Shown here: one piece after another, positions 42,171 to 50,080 of the stretch
Layout of the letters: each line of letters starts with the position of its first letter
Position numbering within the stretch: the first letter of the stretch is position 1
Assembly (NCBI GenBank): GCA_965279405.1
Contig: OZ257157.1
Location: 620,001-684,000 of the forward strand
Origin: CBDDIP01 sp965279405
GTDB lineage: Bacteria > Actinomycetota > Acidimicrobiia > Acidimicrobiales > Ilumatobacteraceae
Reading direction: 5' to 3'
Length of the DNA stretch: 64,000 nt
The notes under the pieces: model-generated
What the model was told of the DNA's origin: nothing
The model's input: the letters and a program-made list of their open reading frames with translations, nothing else
Databases searched by the model: none
Position numbers and translations under genes: made by a program

Positions 42171-43877
42171 ATGCCCCCTCAGAACGTCACCCCGAAACCG
42201 ATGCCCTTCGGCAAGTACCAGCCGTGGGTGCCCGTCGTGCTCCACGACCGCACGTGGCCGAACGTCGTCATCGACAAGGCGCCGCTGTGGTGCAGCGTCG
42301 ACCTGCGCGACGGCAACCAGGCGCTGATCGACCCGATGGACCCGCAGCGCAAGCGGCACATGTTCGACGCGCTCGTGAAGATGGGCTTCAAGGAGATCGA
42401 GGTCGGCTTCCCGTCGGCCAGCCAGCCGGACTTCGACTTCGTCCGCCAGCTGATCGAGGACGACCTGATCCCCGACGACGTGACGATCCAAGTGCTGGTG
42501 CAGTGCCGCCCGGAGCTGATCGAGCGCACCTACGAGTGCCTGCAGGGTTCGACGCGGGCGATCGTCCACTTCTACAACTCGGTCAACCCGTTGCAGCGCG
42601 AGGTCGTGTTCGGGCTGGACAAGCAAGGCATCGTCGACATCGCGGTCAACGCCGCGCGTCTGTGCCGCAAGCTGGAGCAGACCGTGCCCGGCACCGACAT
42701 CCGCTACGAGTACTCGCCGGAGAGCTTCACGTTGACCGAGCCCGAGTTCGCCATCGAGATCTGCGAGGCGGTGATGGACGTCATCGAACCGACGCCGGAG
42801 CGACCGATCATCCTCAACCTGCCGGCAACCGTCGAGTGCTACACCGCCAACGTCTACGGCGACGTCATCGAGTGGTTCGGGCGCACGATCCGCGACCGCG
42901 ATTCGGTGGTCGTCAGCCTGCACCCGCACAACGATCGTGGCACCGGCACGGCCGCCTGCGAGTTCGGGATCATGGCCGGGGCAGACCGCGTCGAGGGCAC
43001 GCTGTTCGGCAACGGGGAGCGCACCGGGAACCTGGACATCGTCAACGTGGCGATGAACCTGTTCATGAACGGCGTCGACCCCGAGCTGGACATCAGCGAC
43101 ATCGACGCACTGCGCCGCGTTGCCGAGTACTGCAACCGGCTGCCGGTACCGGCACGCCATCCGTACGCCGGCGACCTCGTCTACACCTCGTTCTCGGGGT
43201 CGCATCAAGACGCGATCAAGAAGGGGTTCGATGCCTTGGCCGCGCGAACCGTTGACGGTCAGTACGACCGCTGGGGCGTGCCGTACCTGCCGATCGATCC
43301 CAAGCACGTCGGTCGCACGTACGAAGCGGTCATCCGCGTCAACTCGCAGAGCGGCAAGGGCGGCGTCGCCTACCTGATGAAGACCGAGCACGGCTTCGAC
43401 CTGCCGCGCCGACTGCAGATCGAGTTCTCCAAGACCATCCAGCACATCACCGAGGACTCGGGCACGGAGATCAGTCCGGTCGTCATGTGGGACGCGTTCC
43501 AGAGCGAGTACCTCGTCGACCAGCCGCGGTTCCGCCTGAGCAGCCACGAGCTGCGCAGCGACTCGGCGAGCGGGCGAACGGAGATCACCGCGCAGCTCGT
43601 CGTCGACGGCGAACGGGTCACCGTGACCGGCAGCGGCAACGGGCCGATCGACGCATTCGTCCGCGCCGTGCGCGACGGCATCGGCGCACAGCTCGATGTC
43701 GTCGACTACGCCGAGCACGCCATCGGTCAGGGCTCGGAAGCGAGCGCCGTCGCCTACGTGGAGACCCGCGTCGGCGGCTCCGAGGGCACCGTCCTGTGGG
43801 GCGTCGGCACCGACGAGAACATCATCACCGCGTCGTTGCGCGCCGTCCTCAACGCGCACGAACGTCACCAGCGCTGA
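42171..43877 (+). CDS. leuA: 2-isopropylmalate synthase
   Basis: 568 residues, the long actinobacterial form. Motifs: SVDLRDGNQALIDPMD (~43-58), SLHPHNDRGTGTA (~250, zinc HxH), LFGNGERTGNLD and a C-terminal regulatory domain with SGRTEITAQLVVDGE and VGTDENIITASLRA. It condenses acetyl-CoA with 2-oxoisovalerate, the first step of leucine synthesis, and is normally feedback-inhibited by leucine through the C-terminal domain. Transcription is likely controlled by the attenuator directly upstream. LeuCD is 11 kb away and under a different control site. Confidence 0.97.
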   Translation: MPPQNVTPKPMPFGKYQPWVPVVLHDRTWPNVVIDKAPLWCSVDLRDGNQALIDPMDPQRKRHMFDALVKMGFKEIEVGFPSASQPDFDFVRQLIEDDLIPDDVTIQVLVQCRPELIERTYECLQGSTRAIVHFYNSVNPLQREVVFGLDKQGIVDIAVNAARLCRKLEQTVPGTDIRYEYSPESFTLTEPEFAIEICEAVMDVIEPTPERPIILNLPATVECYTANVYGDVIEWFGRTIRDRDSVVVSLHPHNDRGTGTAACEFGIMAGADRVEGTLFGNGERTGNLDIVNVAMNLFMNGVDPELDISDIDALRRVAEYCNRLPVPARHPYAGDLVYTSFSGSHQDAIKKGFDALAARTVDGQYDRWGVPYLPIDPKHVGRTYEAVIRVNSQSGKGGVAYLMKTEHGFDLPRRLQIEFSKTIQHITEDSGTEISPVVMWDAFQSEYLVDQPRFRLSSHELRSDSASGRTEITAQLVVDGERVTVTGSGNGPIDAFVRAVRDGIGAQLDVVDYAEHAIGQGSEASAVAYVETRVGGSEGTVLWGVGTDENIITASLRAVLNAHERHQR

Positions 43878-43913
43878 ACCGGCCATCGCAACGTCGCGCG
43901 TTAGCGTGCACGC

Positions 43914-44306
43914 ATGGCCCGCCTGCTTCGGCGACTCGTGTTCCTGGTGCTCCTGGGCGCCGCTGGCGGTGCGGTGTTCACCGTGCTCCGCCGTCGACAG
44001 GCCGAGGCCACACCGGCCGGCTTGTCGCCGTCGGAGTGGCCGGCGCTCGAACGCCGGCCCGAGCCGCCCGTCGCGCACGACGGTGCGCCGCGTCCGTTCG
44101 TCGCCGCGCCGGTGGACCAGGCGCCGCGATGGCTCGTCCCGGAAGCCGACGGTCAGTGCCCGCCGGGGTACCCGATCAAGGCCAACGACAACTCGGGCAT
44201 CTTCCACATGCCGGGCGGGCGCTTCTACGATCGCACCATCGCCGAGCGGTGCTACGCCGACGCGGCCGATGCCGAGGCCGACGGCTACCGTCGGGCCAAA
44301 GCCTGA
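43914..44306 (+). CDS. Small membrane-anchored protein with sunset-like C-terminal domain
   Basis: 130 residues. A basic N-terminus and membrane helix (~6-26) are followed by a Pro-rich part and a C-terminal unit CPPGYPIKANDNSGIFHMPGG, continuing RFYDRTIAERCYADAADAEADGYR. This Cys, His and Tyr pattern is the short 'sunset' type domain found at the ends of actinobacterial envelope and nuclease proteins; its function is unknown. It lies 36 bp after leuA and 34 bp before the ferredoxin gene. Confidence 0.75.
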   Translation: MARLLRRLVFLVLLGAAGGAVFTVLRRRQAEATPAGLSPSEWPALERRPEPPVAHDGAPRPFVAAPVDQAPRWLVPEADGQCPPGYPIKANDNSGIFHMPGGRFYDRTIAERCYADAADAEADGYRRAKA

Positions 44307-44340
44307 AGGGGGTAGTCATCATGCCGAAGGAATTTCAGCG

Positions 44341-44532
44341 ATGAAGGTCACGGTCGACTTTGACGTGTGCGCATCCACCGGCGCGTGCATGCAGGTGTGC
44401 CCGGAGGTGTTCGAGGTGCGCAGCGATGGCTACCTCTACGTCCTCATCGAGGAGCCGGGCGAAGAGCTGCGCGAGAAGGTGCAGGCGGCCGCCGACATGT
44501 GCCCCACCGCAGCCATCACCGTCGAGGGCTGA
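44341..44532 (+). CDS. [3Fe-4S]-type ferredoxin
   Basis: 63 residues, from ATG 44341 with GAAGG upstream. Cysteines at 10, 16, 20 and 54 (CASTGACMQVCP and MCPTAAI). The usual second cluster Cys at position 13 is Thr, which is the pattern of actinobacterial [3Fe-4S] ferredoxins that feed P450s and other oxygenases. It is a cytosolic one-electron carrier. It precedes two Pro/Thr-rich membrane proteins, ApbE and a ferric-reductase-like protein, so it may donate to that group. Confidence 0.9.
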   Translation: MKVTVDFDVCASTGACMQVCPEVFEVRSDGYLYVLIEEPGEELREKVQAAADMCPTAAITVEG

Positions 44533-44663
44533 CCACGTCGACGACCCATCGTCCGACTTGGACGAATCTTTGACGTTTCTTGGATCGAGTCGGCGGCACA
44601 GCAGCCGATAGCTCCTCCGACAGGGTGTGCCACCGCCGGGTGCATCCGACTTGGAGGATCGAG

Positions 44664-45245
44664 ATGGAACGCCGCGCCGCCCTGATGGCCGCAGTCTCGG
44701 GCGCGGTCACCTTGGCCGTTGCCACGGTTGCCCTCGCGGCCGTCGGTGGCGCGAACATGCTCGGCTTCGGCGATGGCGTCGACGTCGACGCAGCCTCCGC
44801 TCCACCGGGCACCGATCTGCTGATCATCGATCGCGTCGTGGTCGTGTCGACACCGACCACCGTCGGGGTCACCGATGCCCCGACGACGATCACACCCGAG
44901 GAGGCGGCCGCGCCGACAGCGCCGGCCCCTCCCGCAGCGCCCGCCCGCGGAGCTGACGCACCGGCACCGATCACCAGTGCGGCGGCCACGCCGGCCACGC
45001 CTCCAACGACGAGCGCGCCGACGACGACACCGACGACGCCGACCACCGCGGCCCCGTCGCCAACAGCGCCGCCGACCACCACGCGGCCAACCACCACGAC
45101 CACCGCCACGACCACGGGGACGACCCTGCCGCCAGGAGCACGGATCCCGAGCGACTGGCCGCCGGAACGCCCCATCCCTCCCCTCCCCGCCAACTGCAAG
45201 AAGCCGGTCCTCGAGGACAACGGCATCTGGAACTGCGAGCACTGA
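44664..45245 (+). CDS. Exported Pro/Thr-rich protein with C-terminal Cys pair
   Basis: 193 residues with GGAGG before ATG 44664. A signal or anchor segment (~5-35) is followed by Ala/Thr/Pro low-complexity sequence (TTTRPTTTTTATTTGTT) and a short end with NCKKPVLEDNGIWNCEH, where two Cys flank a possible loop. It probably sits outside the membrane with a long flexible spacer. Family not recognised. The next gene starts 1 bp after its stop. Confidence 0.7.
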   Translation: MERRAALMAAVSGAVTLAVATVALAAVGGANMLGFGDGVDVDAASAPPGTDLLIIDRVVVVSTPTTVGVTDAPTTITPEEAAAPTAPAPPAAPARGADAPAPITSAAATPATPPTTSAPTTTPTTPTTAAPSPTAPPTTTRPTTTTTATTTGTTLPPGARIPSDWPPERPIPPLPANCKKPVLEDNGIWNCEH

Positions 45246-45246
45246 C

Positions 45247-46038
45247 ATGACCGACCTCGAACCCCAGCAGCACGACCGTCTGGCCCGCCTGCAGGCGCGC
45301 CGCGTTCCCACCACGACACGCGGGTCATCAGCTCCGCCGCCGTCATCCCCGTTCCCGCCGCCGTTGGTACACCCGCTGTCGCCGCTCCCACTCGCTCCGT
45401 CGCCCTCGACGCCGGCTCCGTCCCGGCCGTCGGCCACCAAGCAGCATCGACGACGTCCCCACGCCGCAGCCGCCAGCCGGATCCTCGTGACCGGCCTGAC
45501 GACCTCCGGGTTCATGGGCGTGATCGCATCCCTGGCGAGTGCCGATGCAGCGAAGGAGCAGGCGCAGCAGAACCCGCCGCCGAGGCTCCCGACCAAGACG
45601 ATCGAGCGTGTCGAGTACGTGGACGAGCAGGGCAACCCGGTCGCTCCGCCGACCAGCGCGGCGGCACCGATGGAGACGGTGACCGTCCCGATCACCGACC
45701 CGCTCGCCGCGGCCACACCACTGCCACCCGCCGACGTGACGATCGTTCCGGTCGCGCCTCCGACCGCCTCACCAGCACCCAACTCACCAGCACCCAACTC
45801 ACCGGCACCGACTGCGGCGCCGAAGCCGGGTGCCGCAAGTCCGGTCACGCCACCGGCGCCTGCACTGCCCGCCGCACCTGCGCCGACACCTGCGCCGGCT
45901 CCGGCACCGACCGCGGCACCGACTCCGCCACCGACCCCGCCGCCGACCCCGCCGCCGACCGTCGCGCCGGTGGTCACCGCACCGCCGGCGCCGGCGACGA
46001 CTGCCGCGCCGGCCTGTTCGGGGTCGAAGTGTCCCTGA
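45247..46038 (+). CDS. Pro-rich single-pass membrane protein
   Basis: 263 residues. A Pro/Ser-rich cytoplasmic part (~1-75), one membrane helix (~80-100, VTGLTTSGFMGVIASLAS) and an outside Pro/Ala/Thr tail with PAPNSPAPNSPAP and TPPPTPPPTPPP repeats ending in CSGSKCP. The terminal Cys pair resembles that of the upstream protein. The end overlaps the ApbE start by 10 bp, so both are coupled. It may hold a cofactor or bridge the wall; no family is recognised. Confidence 0.68.
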   Translation: MTDLEPQQHDRLARLQARRVPTTTRGSSAPPPSSPFPPPLVHPLSPLPLAPSPSTPAPSRPSATKQHRRRPHAAAASRILVTGLTTSGFMGVIASLASADAAKEQAQQNPPPRLPTKTIERVEYVDEQGNPVAPPTSAAAPMETVTVPITDPLAAATPLPPADVTIVPVAPPTASPAPNSPAPNSPAPTAAPKPGAASPVTPPAPALPAAPAPTPAPAPAPTAAPTPPPTPPPTPPPTVAPVVTAPPAPATTAAPACSGSKCP

Positions 46039-46934
46039 CGCTCGTCGACGAGCGGATCTGGCGACGTGCGAGCGCGCCGATCATGGGCAGCACGGCCGAG
46101 GTCCTCGTCGAGGGAGATCCGACGATCGTGCCGGCGGTGTTCGTGCGCCTGCGAGCGATCGAGCAACGCCTCAGCCGCTTCCTGCCCGACAGCGAGCTCA
46201 ACCACGTGCTCGAGCGGGCCGGGCGTTGGACACCGGCGAGCCCGGACCTCGTCAGCGCGCTGCGGTGGGCGATCCGCTTGCGTCGCGAGACAGGCGGACT
46301 CTTCGATCCATCGATCCGCACCGCACTCGAACGGTGGGGCTACGACCGCACGTTCATCGACGTGACCGGCGTGGATGTTGCACCCGCTGCCACGCCGGTT
46401 CGACCGGCGGCGATCGAGATCGCCGCCGACGGCAGGTCCGTCTGGATCGAACCTGGCGCGACGCTGGATCTCGGCGGCATCGGCAAGGGCCTTGCCGCCG
46501 ACATCGCCGTCCGTGAGGCGGTGCGGCTCGGTGCCCGATCGGTGCTCGTCAGCCTCGGCGGCGACCTCTGCGCCGCCGGAGAACCCCCGGTGGAGGGTTG
46601 GGACGTGCCGCTGCTCCATCCGACGACCGATCTGCCTTTTGCGCGTCATCGCCTCCACGACGGAGCGTTGGTGATGAGCACGATCGCGATGCGCCGTTGG
46701 CGCGTCGCCAGCACGATCGCGCACCACCTCATCGATCCGCGCACCGGGACGCCGTGCATCGGCCGCGTGATCGCTGTCGCGGTCGTGTCGGCGAGCGCAG
46801 CGCGCGGTGAAGCGTTGGCGAAGGCTGCGGTGATCGCAGGCGACGCCGACGGACAGGCGCTCCTCCGACGCGCCGGGGTCTCCGCGTGGGTGCTGCTGGG
46901 CAGCGGCGACGTCCTCACGGTGACCGCGTCGTGA
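46029..46934 (+). CDS. FAD:protein FMN transferase (ApbE family)
   Basis: 301 residues from GTG 46029. Family motifs: PIMGSTAEVLV (~17-27), RLSRFLPDSELNHVL, DLGGIGKGLAADIAV (~152-166), VSLGGDLCAAGE (~176-187) and HHLIDPRTGTPC (~233-244). ApbE proteins attach FMN through a phosphoester to Thr or Ser of a partner flavoprotein outside the cytoplasm. No RnfG/NqrC-type FMN-acceptor is seen here, so the acceptor is unknown; the two Thr-rich neighbours are candidates only by position. Its stop overlaps the next gene by 4 bp. Confidence 0.92.
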   Translation: MSLTLVDERIWRRASAPIMGSTAEVLVEGDPTIVPAVFVRLRAIEQRLSRFLPDSELNHVLERAGRWTPASPDLVSALRWAIRLRRETGGLFDPSIRTALERWGYDRTFIDVTGVDVAPAATPVRPAAIEIAADGRSVWIEPGATLDLGGIGKGLAADIAVREAVRLGARSVLVSLGGDLCAAGEPPVEGWDVPLLHPTTDLPFARHRLHDGALVMSTIAMRRWRVASTIAHHLIDPRTGTPCIGRVIAVAVVSASAARGEALAKAAVIAGDADGQALLRRAGVSAWVLLGSGDVLTVTAS

Positions 46935-47503
46935 TCGCTGTCTCCGAGAAGCTGGCGTGGTACGTGGCTCGCTCCAGCGGGCTCGTCGCGTGGGCGACCG
47001 TCACCGCCAGCGTGCTGTGGGGGTTGGCGTTGTCCAGCCGGCTGGTTCGTCGACGCGGCGTACCCGCGTGGCTGCTCGACCTGCACAAGTACCTCGGCAC
47101 GTTGTCGATCATCTTCACCGTCGTGCACATGCTCGGGCTCGTCGGTGACAACTGGACCTACTTCAGTTGGTCCGAGCTGTTCGTGCCGATGGCCTCCAGC
47201 TGGCAGCCCGGTCCGGTCGCCTGGGGCATCGTCGGCTTCTACGCACTCATCGCCATCCAGCTGACCTCGTGGACGATGCGCCGGTTGCCGAGACGGCTGT
47301 GGCACACGATCCACCTCAGCAGCTTCATCCTCTTCATCAGCGCGACAGTTCACGGCTTCACCGCCGGTGCCGATCGAACCAACCGAATCGTGCAGTGGAC
47401 GGCGTGGAGCGGCGCCGAGCTGGTCGTCGCCGCCACCATCTTCCGCGTGCTCACCCGTCGACCGCGCCGAGCACGCTCGGCCGCATCGGTGGCCGCTGGC
47501 TAG
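46931..47503 (+). CDS. Ferric reductase-like transmembrane protein (cytochrome b type)
   Basis: 190 residues from GTG 46931 (GTGA overlap with apbE). About five membrane segments carry histidines in the pattern of the ferric-reductase/MsrQ heme-b domain: LHKYLGTLSII, VVHMLGLV, WHTIHLSSFI, ATVHGFTAG. It would pass electrons across the membrane through heme b. With ferredoxin and ApbE upstream it suggests a small trans-membrane electron route. The NAD/FAD-binding half found in full ferric reductases is absent. Confidence 0.85.
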   Translation: MIAVSEKLAWYVARSSGLVAWATVTASVLWGLALSSRLVRRRGVPAWLLDLHKYLGTLSIIFTVVHMLGLVGDNWTYFSWSELFVPMASSWQPGPVAWGIVGFYALIAIQLTSWTMRRLPRRLWHTIHLSSFILFISATVHGFTAGADRTNRIVQWTAWSGAELVVAATIFRVLTRRPRRARSAASVAAG

Positions 47504-47513
47504 ATTGCGAGTG

Positions 47514-48347
47514 ATGAACGCCTTCGACGTGCTCCGTGCCGGCTGGACGTCCAGCGGGTCGATGATGTGCGTCGGGCTCGACCCGGATGCGGCACGGATG
47601 CCGCAGCCGCTCGACGGTGCGCCGGACGCGACGTTCCGGTTCTGCAAGGAGATCGTCGACGCCACCGCAGACCTCGTCTGCGCTTACAAGCCGCAGTTCG
47701 CCTACTTCGCCTCGCAACGCGCCGAGCCCGAGCTCGAGCGCCTGTGCCACTACATCCGTGAGACGTACCCGAACGTGCTGCTGCTCCTGGACGTGAAGCG
47801 CGGCGACATCGGGCCGACCGCCGAGCACTACGCCCGCGAAGCGTTCAGCCGCTACGGCGCGCACGCCGCGACCGTCAGCCCGTACCTCGGGCTCGATTCC
47901 GTGGAGCCGTTCTTCCGTCACGACGGCCACGCCGTCTTCGTGCTGTGCCGCACGTCCAACCCGGGGAGCGGCGACTTCCAGATGCTGCCGGTGGCCGCCC
48001 CCGACGGTGGCACCGAGCCGCTGTACCAGCACGTCGCCCGGCGGGTGGCGATGGAGTGGTCGGAGCTCGGCGAGTGCGGGCTCGTCGTCGGCGCCACGTA
48101 CCCGGCCGAGCTCGCCGAGGTGCGAGCCATCGTCGGCGACATGCCGATCCTCGTGCCGGGCATCGGCGTGCAGGGTGGCGACGTCGAGGCGACGGTCGCC
48201 GCGGGCGCCAACGCCGACGGCTTCGGCCTGGCGATGAGCTCGTCACGAGCCGTGCTCTACGCGTCCTCCGGCCGCGACTTCGCCGAAGCCGCCCGCGCCG
48301 AAGCCATCCGCACGCGCGACCAGATCCGCGCCCTCGCCCCCCGCTGA
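47514..48347 (+). CDS. pyrF: Orotidine 5'-phosphate decarboxylase (type 2)
   Basis: 277 residues, the longer actinobacterial type 2 form. The catalytic segment LLLDVKRGDIGPTAEHYA (~91-108) and VPGIGVQGGD (~212-221, phosphate site) are clear. It converts OMP to UMP in pyrimidine synthesis. ATG 47514 is used; GTG 47511 directly before it is also in frame. It follows the ferric-reductase-like gene by 10 bp and is not near other pyr genes in this window. Confidence 0.95.
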   Translation: MNAFDVLRAGWTSSGSMMCVGLDPDAARMPQPLDGAPDATFRFCKEIVDATADLVCAYKPQFAYFASQRAEPELERLCHYIRETYPNVLLLLDVKRGDIGPTAEHYAREAFSRYGAHAATVSPYLGLDSVEPFFRHDGHAVFVLCRTSNPGSGDFQMLPVAAPDGGTEPLYQHVARRVAMEWSELGECGLVVGATYPAELAEVRAIVGDMPILVPGIGVQGGDVEATVAAGANADGFGLAMSSSRAVLYASSGRDFAEAARAEAIRTRDQIRALAPR

Positions 48348-48360
48348 GGTTCGGCCGACA

Positions 48361-48407
48361 GCGTTTGGCCGCTGAGCCACCGTGGCGGTGGCTCAGGGTT
48401 CAAACGC
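48361..48407. terminator. Bidirectional terminator between pyrF and serA
   Basis: An 11-bp perfect stem (CTGAGCCACCG at 48372-48382 with 48386-48396) has a 3-nt loop. A second outer pairing, GCGTTTG (48361-48367) with CAAACGC (48401-48407), closes it. The genes on both sides converge here. Confidence 0.75.
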
Positions 48408-48421
48408 AGGGCGACCGCAGG

Positions 48422-49981
48422 TCAGCCGGCGAGGGAGTCGACGGTGATGATGCCGGGGGCGGCGCGCAGCTCGGCGACCACCGCGTCGGTGACCAGTGCG
48501 GTCGGGGCGATGAGCATGACAGCGGTGCCGGGCTCCGCAGCGCGACCGACGTCCATGTCGGCGATGTTCACGCCGGCGTTGCCGAGCAACGTGCCGACGG
48601 TGCCGATCACACCGGGGCGGTCGTCGTTCTTCACCATCAGCATGTGATCGGCGGGCGGCACGTCGAAGTGGTGCTCGTCGATCATCACGATGCGCTGCTC
48701 GGCGCGACGTCCGGCGACCGTGCCGCTCATCGAGTGGCCGCCGCCGCGCAACGTCACCAGGTTGACGAAGTCGGCCGAGGTGGCGCAGTTCGTCTCGCGC
48801 AGCTCGACGCCGTGCTGCTTGGCCAGCTGGGGCGCGTTGACGTAGGTGACCGCCTCGTCGCTGACCGCCGAGAAGAAGCCTTTCATCACGGCCAGGCTGA
48901 GGATGCGCGTGTCGTACCCGGCGATGTCGCCCTCGGTGCACACCTCCAACGAGTCCGGAGCACGCCCCACGAGTGAGGCGAAGAGACGGCCGAGCCGTTC
49001 GGCGAGCGGAAGGAACGGCCGCAGCGTCTCGTTCGCCTCGGCCGCGTTCACGTTGACGGCGAACGGCACGAACTCGCCGGCGAGGGCGAGCTGCACCATG
49101 TCGGCGATCGTGTCGCCTGCCTTGTCCTGCGCTTCGCGCGTCGACGCGCCGAGGTGAGGGGTGACGATCACCGAGTCGAGCTCGAACAGCGGCGACTGAG
49201 TGGTCGGCTCGGTGGCGAACACGTCGATCGCCGCACCGGCGATGACGCCATCGCGGATCGCATCGGCCAGCGCCTGCTCGTCGACGATGCCACCGCGAGC
49301 GACGTTGATGATCCGCAGCGACGGCTTGGCCTTCAGCATCAGATCGCGGTTGATCAGCCCGGTGGTCTCCTTCGTCTTCGGCAGGTGCACCGTCAGGAAG
49401 TCGGCCTCGGCCACTGCCTGGTCCAGCGGGAGCAGCTCGACCCCCATCTGGCGGGCGCGCTCGGCGGACACGAACGGGTCGTACGCCACGAGCCGCATGC
49501 CGAACGCCTTGGCGCGATCGCCGACCAGCTTGCCGATGCGACCGAGACCGATGATCGCCAAGGTCTTGTCGGCCAGCTCGACGCCCTCCCAGCGAGCCCG
49601 CTCCCACCGACCGGCGGTCAGCGCCGAGTGGGCCTGGGGCACGTTGCGCGCCTGCGCCAGCAGGAGCGCCATCGTGTGCTCGGCTGCAGAGATGATGTTG
49701 CTCTGCGGCGCGTTGACCACCATCACGCCCTTGCGGGTCGCGGCTTCGACGTCGACGTTGTCGAGTCCGATGCCGGCGCGGCCGACGACCATCAGCTCGT
49801 CGGCGGCGTCGAGCACCTCGGCGTCGACGTTCGTCGCCGAGCGGATGATCAGCGCGTGCGCACCCTTGATTGCCGTGAGCAGTTGCGAGAGGTCGAGCTG
49901 CACGTCGACCTCGTGGCCGGCTGCACGCAACCGGTCGAGGCCTCCGTCGGCAATCTCTTCCGTGACGAGGATCCGAGCCAT
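48422..49981 (-). CDS. serA: D-3-phosphoglycerate dehydrogenase
   Basis: 519 residues, the long form with two extra C-terminal domains. NAD-binding GLGRIGKLVGDRAKAFG (~144-160), catalytic Arg in INVARGGIVDE (~225-235) and the His in VTPHLGASTREAQ (~272-284) are present. The C-terminus shows the intervening domain and an ACT domain (VKNDDRPGVIGTVGTLLGNA), which binds serine for feedback. It oxidises 3-phosphoglycerate, the first step of serine synthesis. The divergent membrane protein gene starts 99 bp away. Confidence 0.97.
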   Translation of the reverse strand: MARILVTEEIADGGLDRLRAAGHEVDVQLDLSQLLTAIKGAHALIIRSATNVDAEVLDAADELMVVGRAGIGLDNVDVEAATRKGVMVVNAPQSNIISAAEHTMALLLAQARNVPQAHSALTAGRWERARWEGVELADKTLAIIGLGRIGKLVGDRAKAFGMRLVAYDPFVSAERARQMGVELLPLDQAVAEADFLTVHLPKTKETTGLINRDLMLKAKPSLRIINVARGGIVDEQALADAIRDGVIAGAAIDVFATEPTTQSPLFELDSVIVTPHLGASTREAQDKAGDTIADMVQLALAGEFVPFAVNVNAAEANETLRPFLPLAERLGRLFASLVGRAPDSLEVCTEGDIAGYDTRILSLAVMKGFFSAVSDEAVTYVNAPQLAKQHGVELRETNCATSADFVNLVTLRGGGHSMSGTVAGRRAEQRIVMIDEHHFDVPPADHMLMVKNDDRPGVIGTVGTLLGNAGVNIADMDVGRAAEPGTAVMLIAPTALVTDAVVAELRAAPGIITVDSLAG

Positions 49982-50023
49982 GCCCTCATCGTTACCGGTC
50001 GCGCCCGCGAGCCGGAAGCGAGA

Positions 50024-50038
50024 TGAACGATCTGTTCA
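50024..50038. promoter_or_regulatory. Short palindrome in the serA divergent gap
   Basis: TGAAC-GATCT-GTTCA is a perfect 5-bp inverted repeat with a 5-nt spacer in the 99-bp gap between serA and the divergent membrane protein gene. It could be an operator. The 5-nt spacer argues against the LexA consensus, which has four. Confidence 0.25.
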
Positions 50039-50080
50039 AAGGTCACAGGTGAATCCTCCGTGATGGGAAGATCTGCACCG

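Noticed and set aside
42144..44207. 687-codon minus-strand open frame opposite leuA
   Set aside because: LeuA on the plus strand is unambiguous; the antisense translation is compositionally biased.
44436..46727. 763-codon minus-strand open frame
   Set aside because: Gly/Arg repeats mirror the Pro/Thr codons of the plus-strand stalk proteins; ApbE is clearly on the plus strand.
50024..50038. LexA (SOS) box
   Set aside because: GAAC and GTTC are separated by five bases instead of four, and the flanking genes are not SOS genes.
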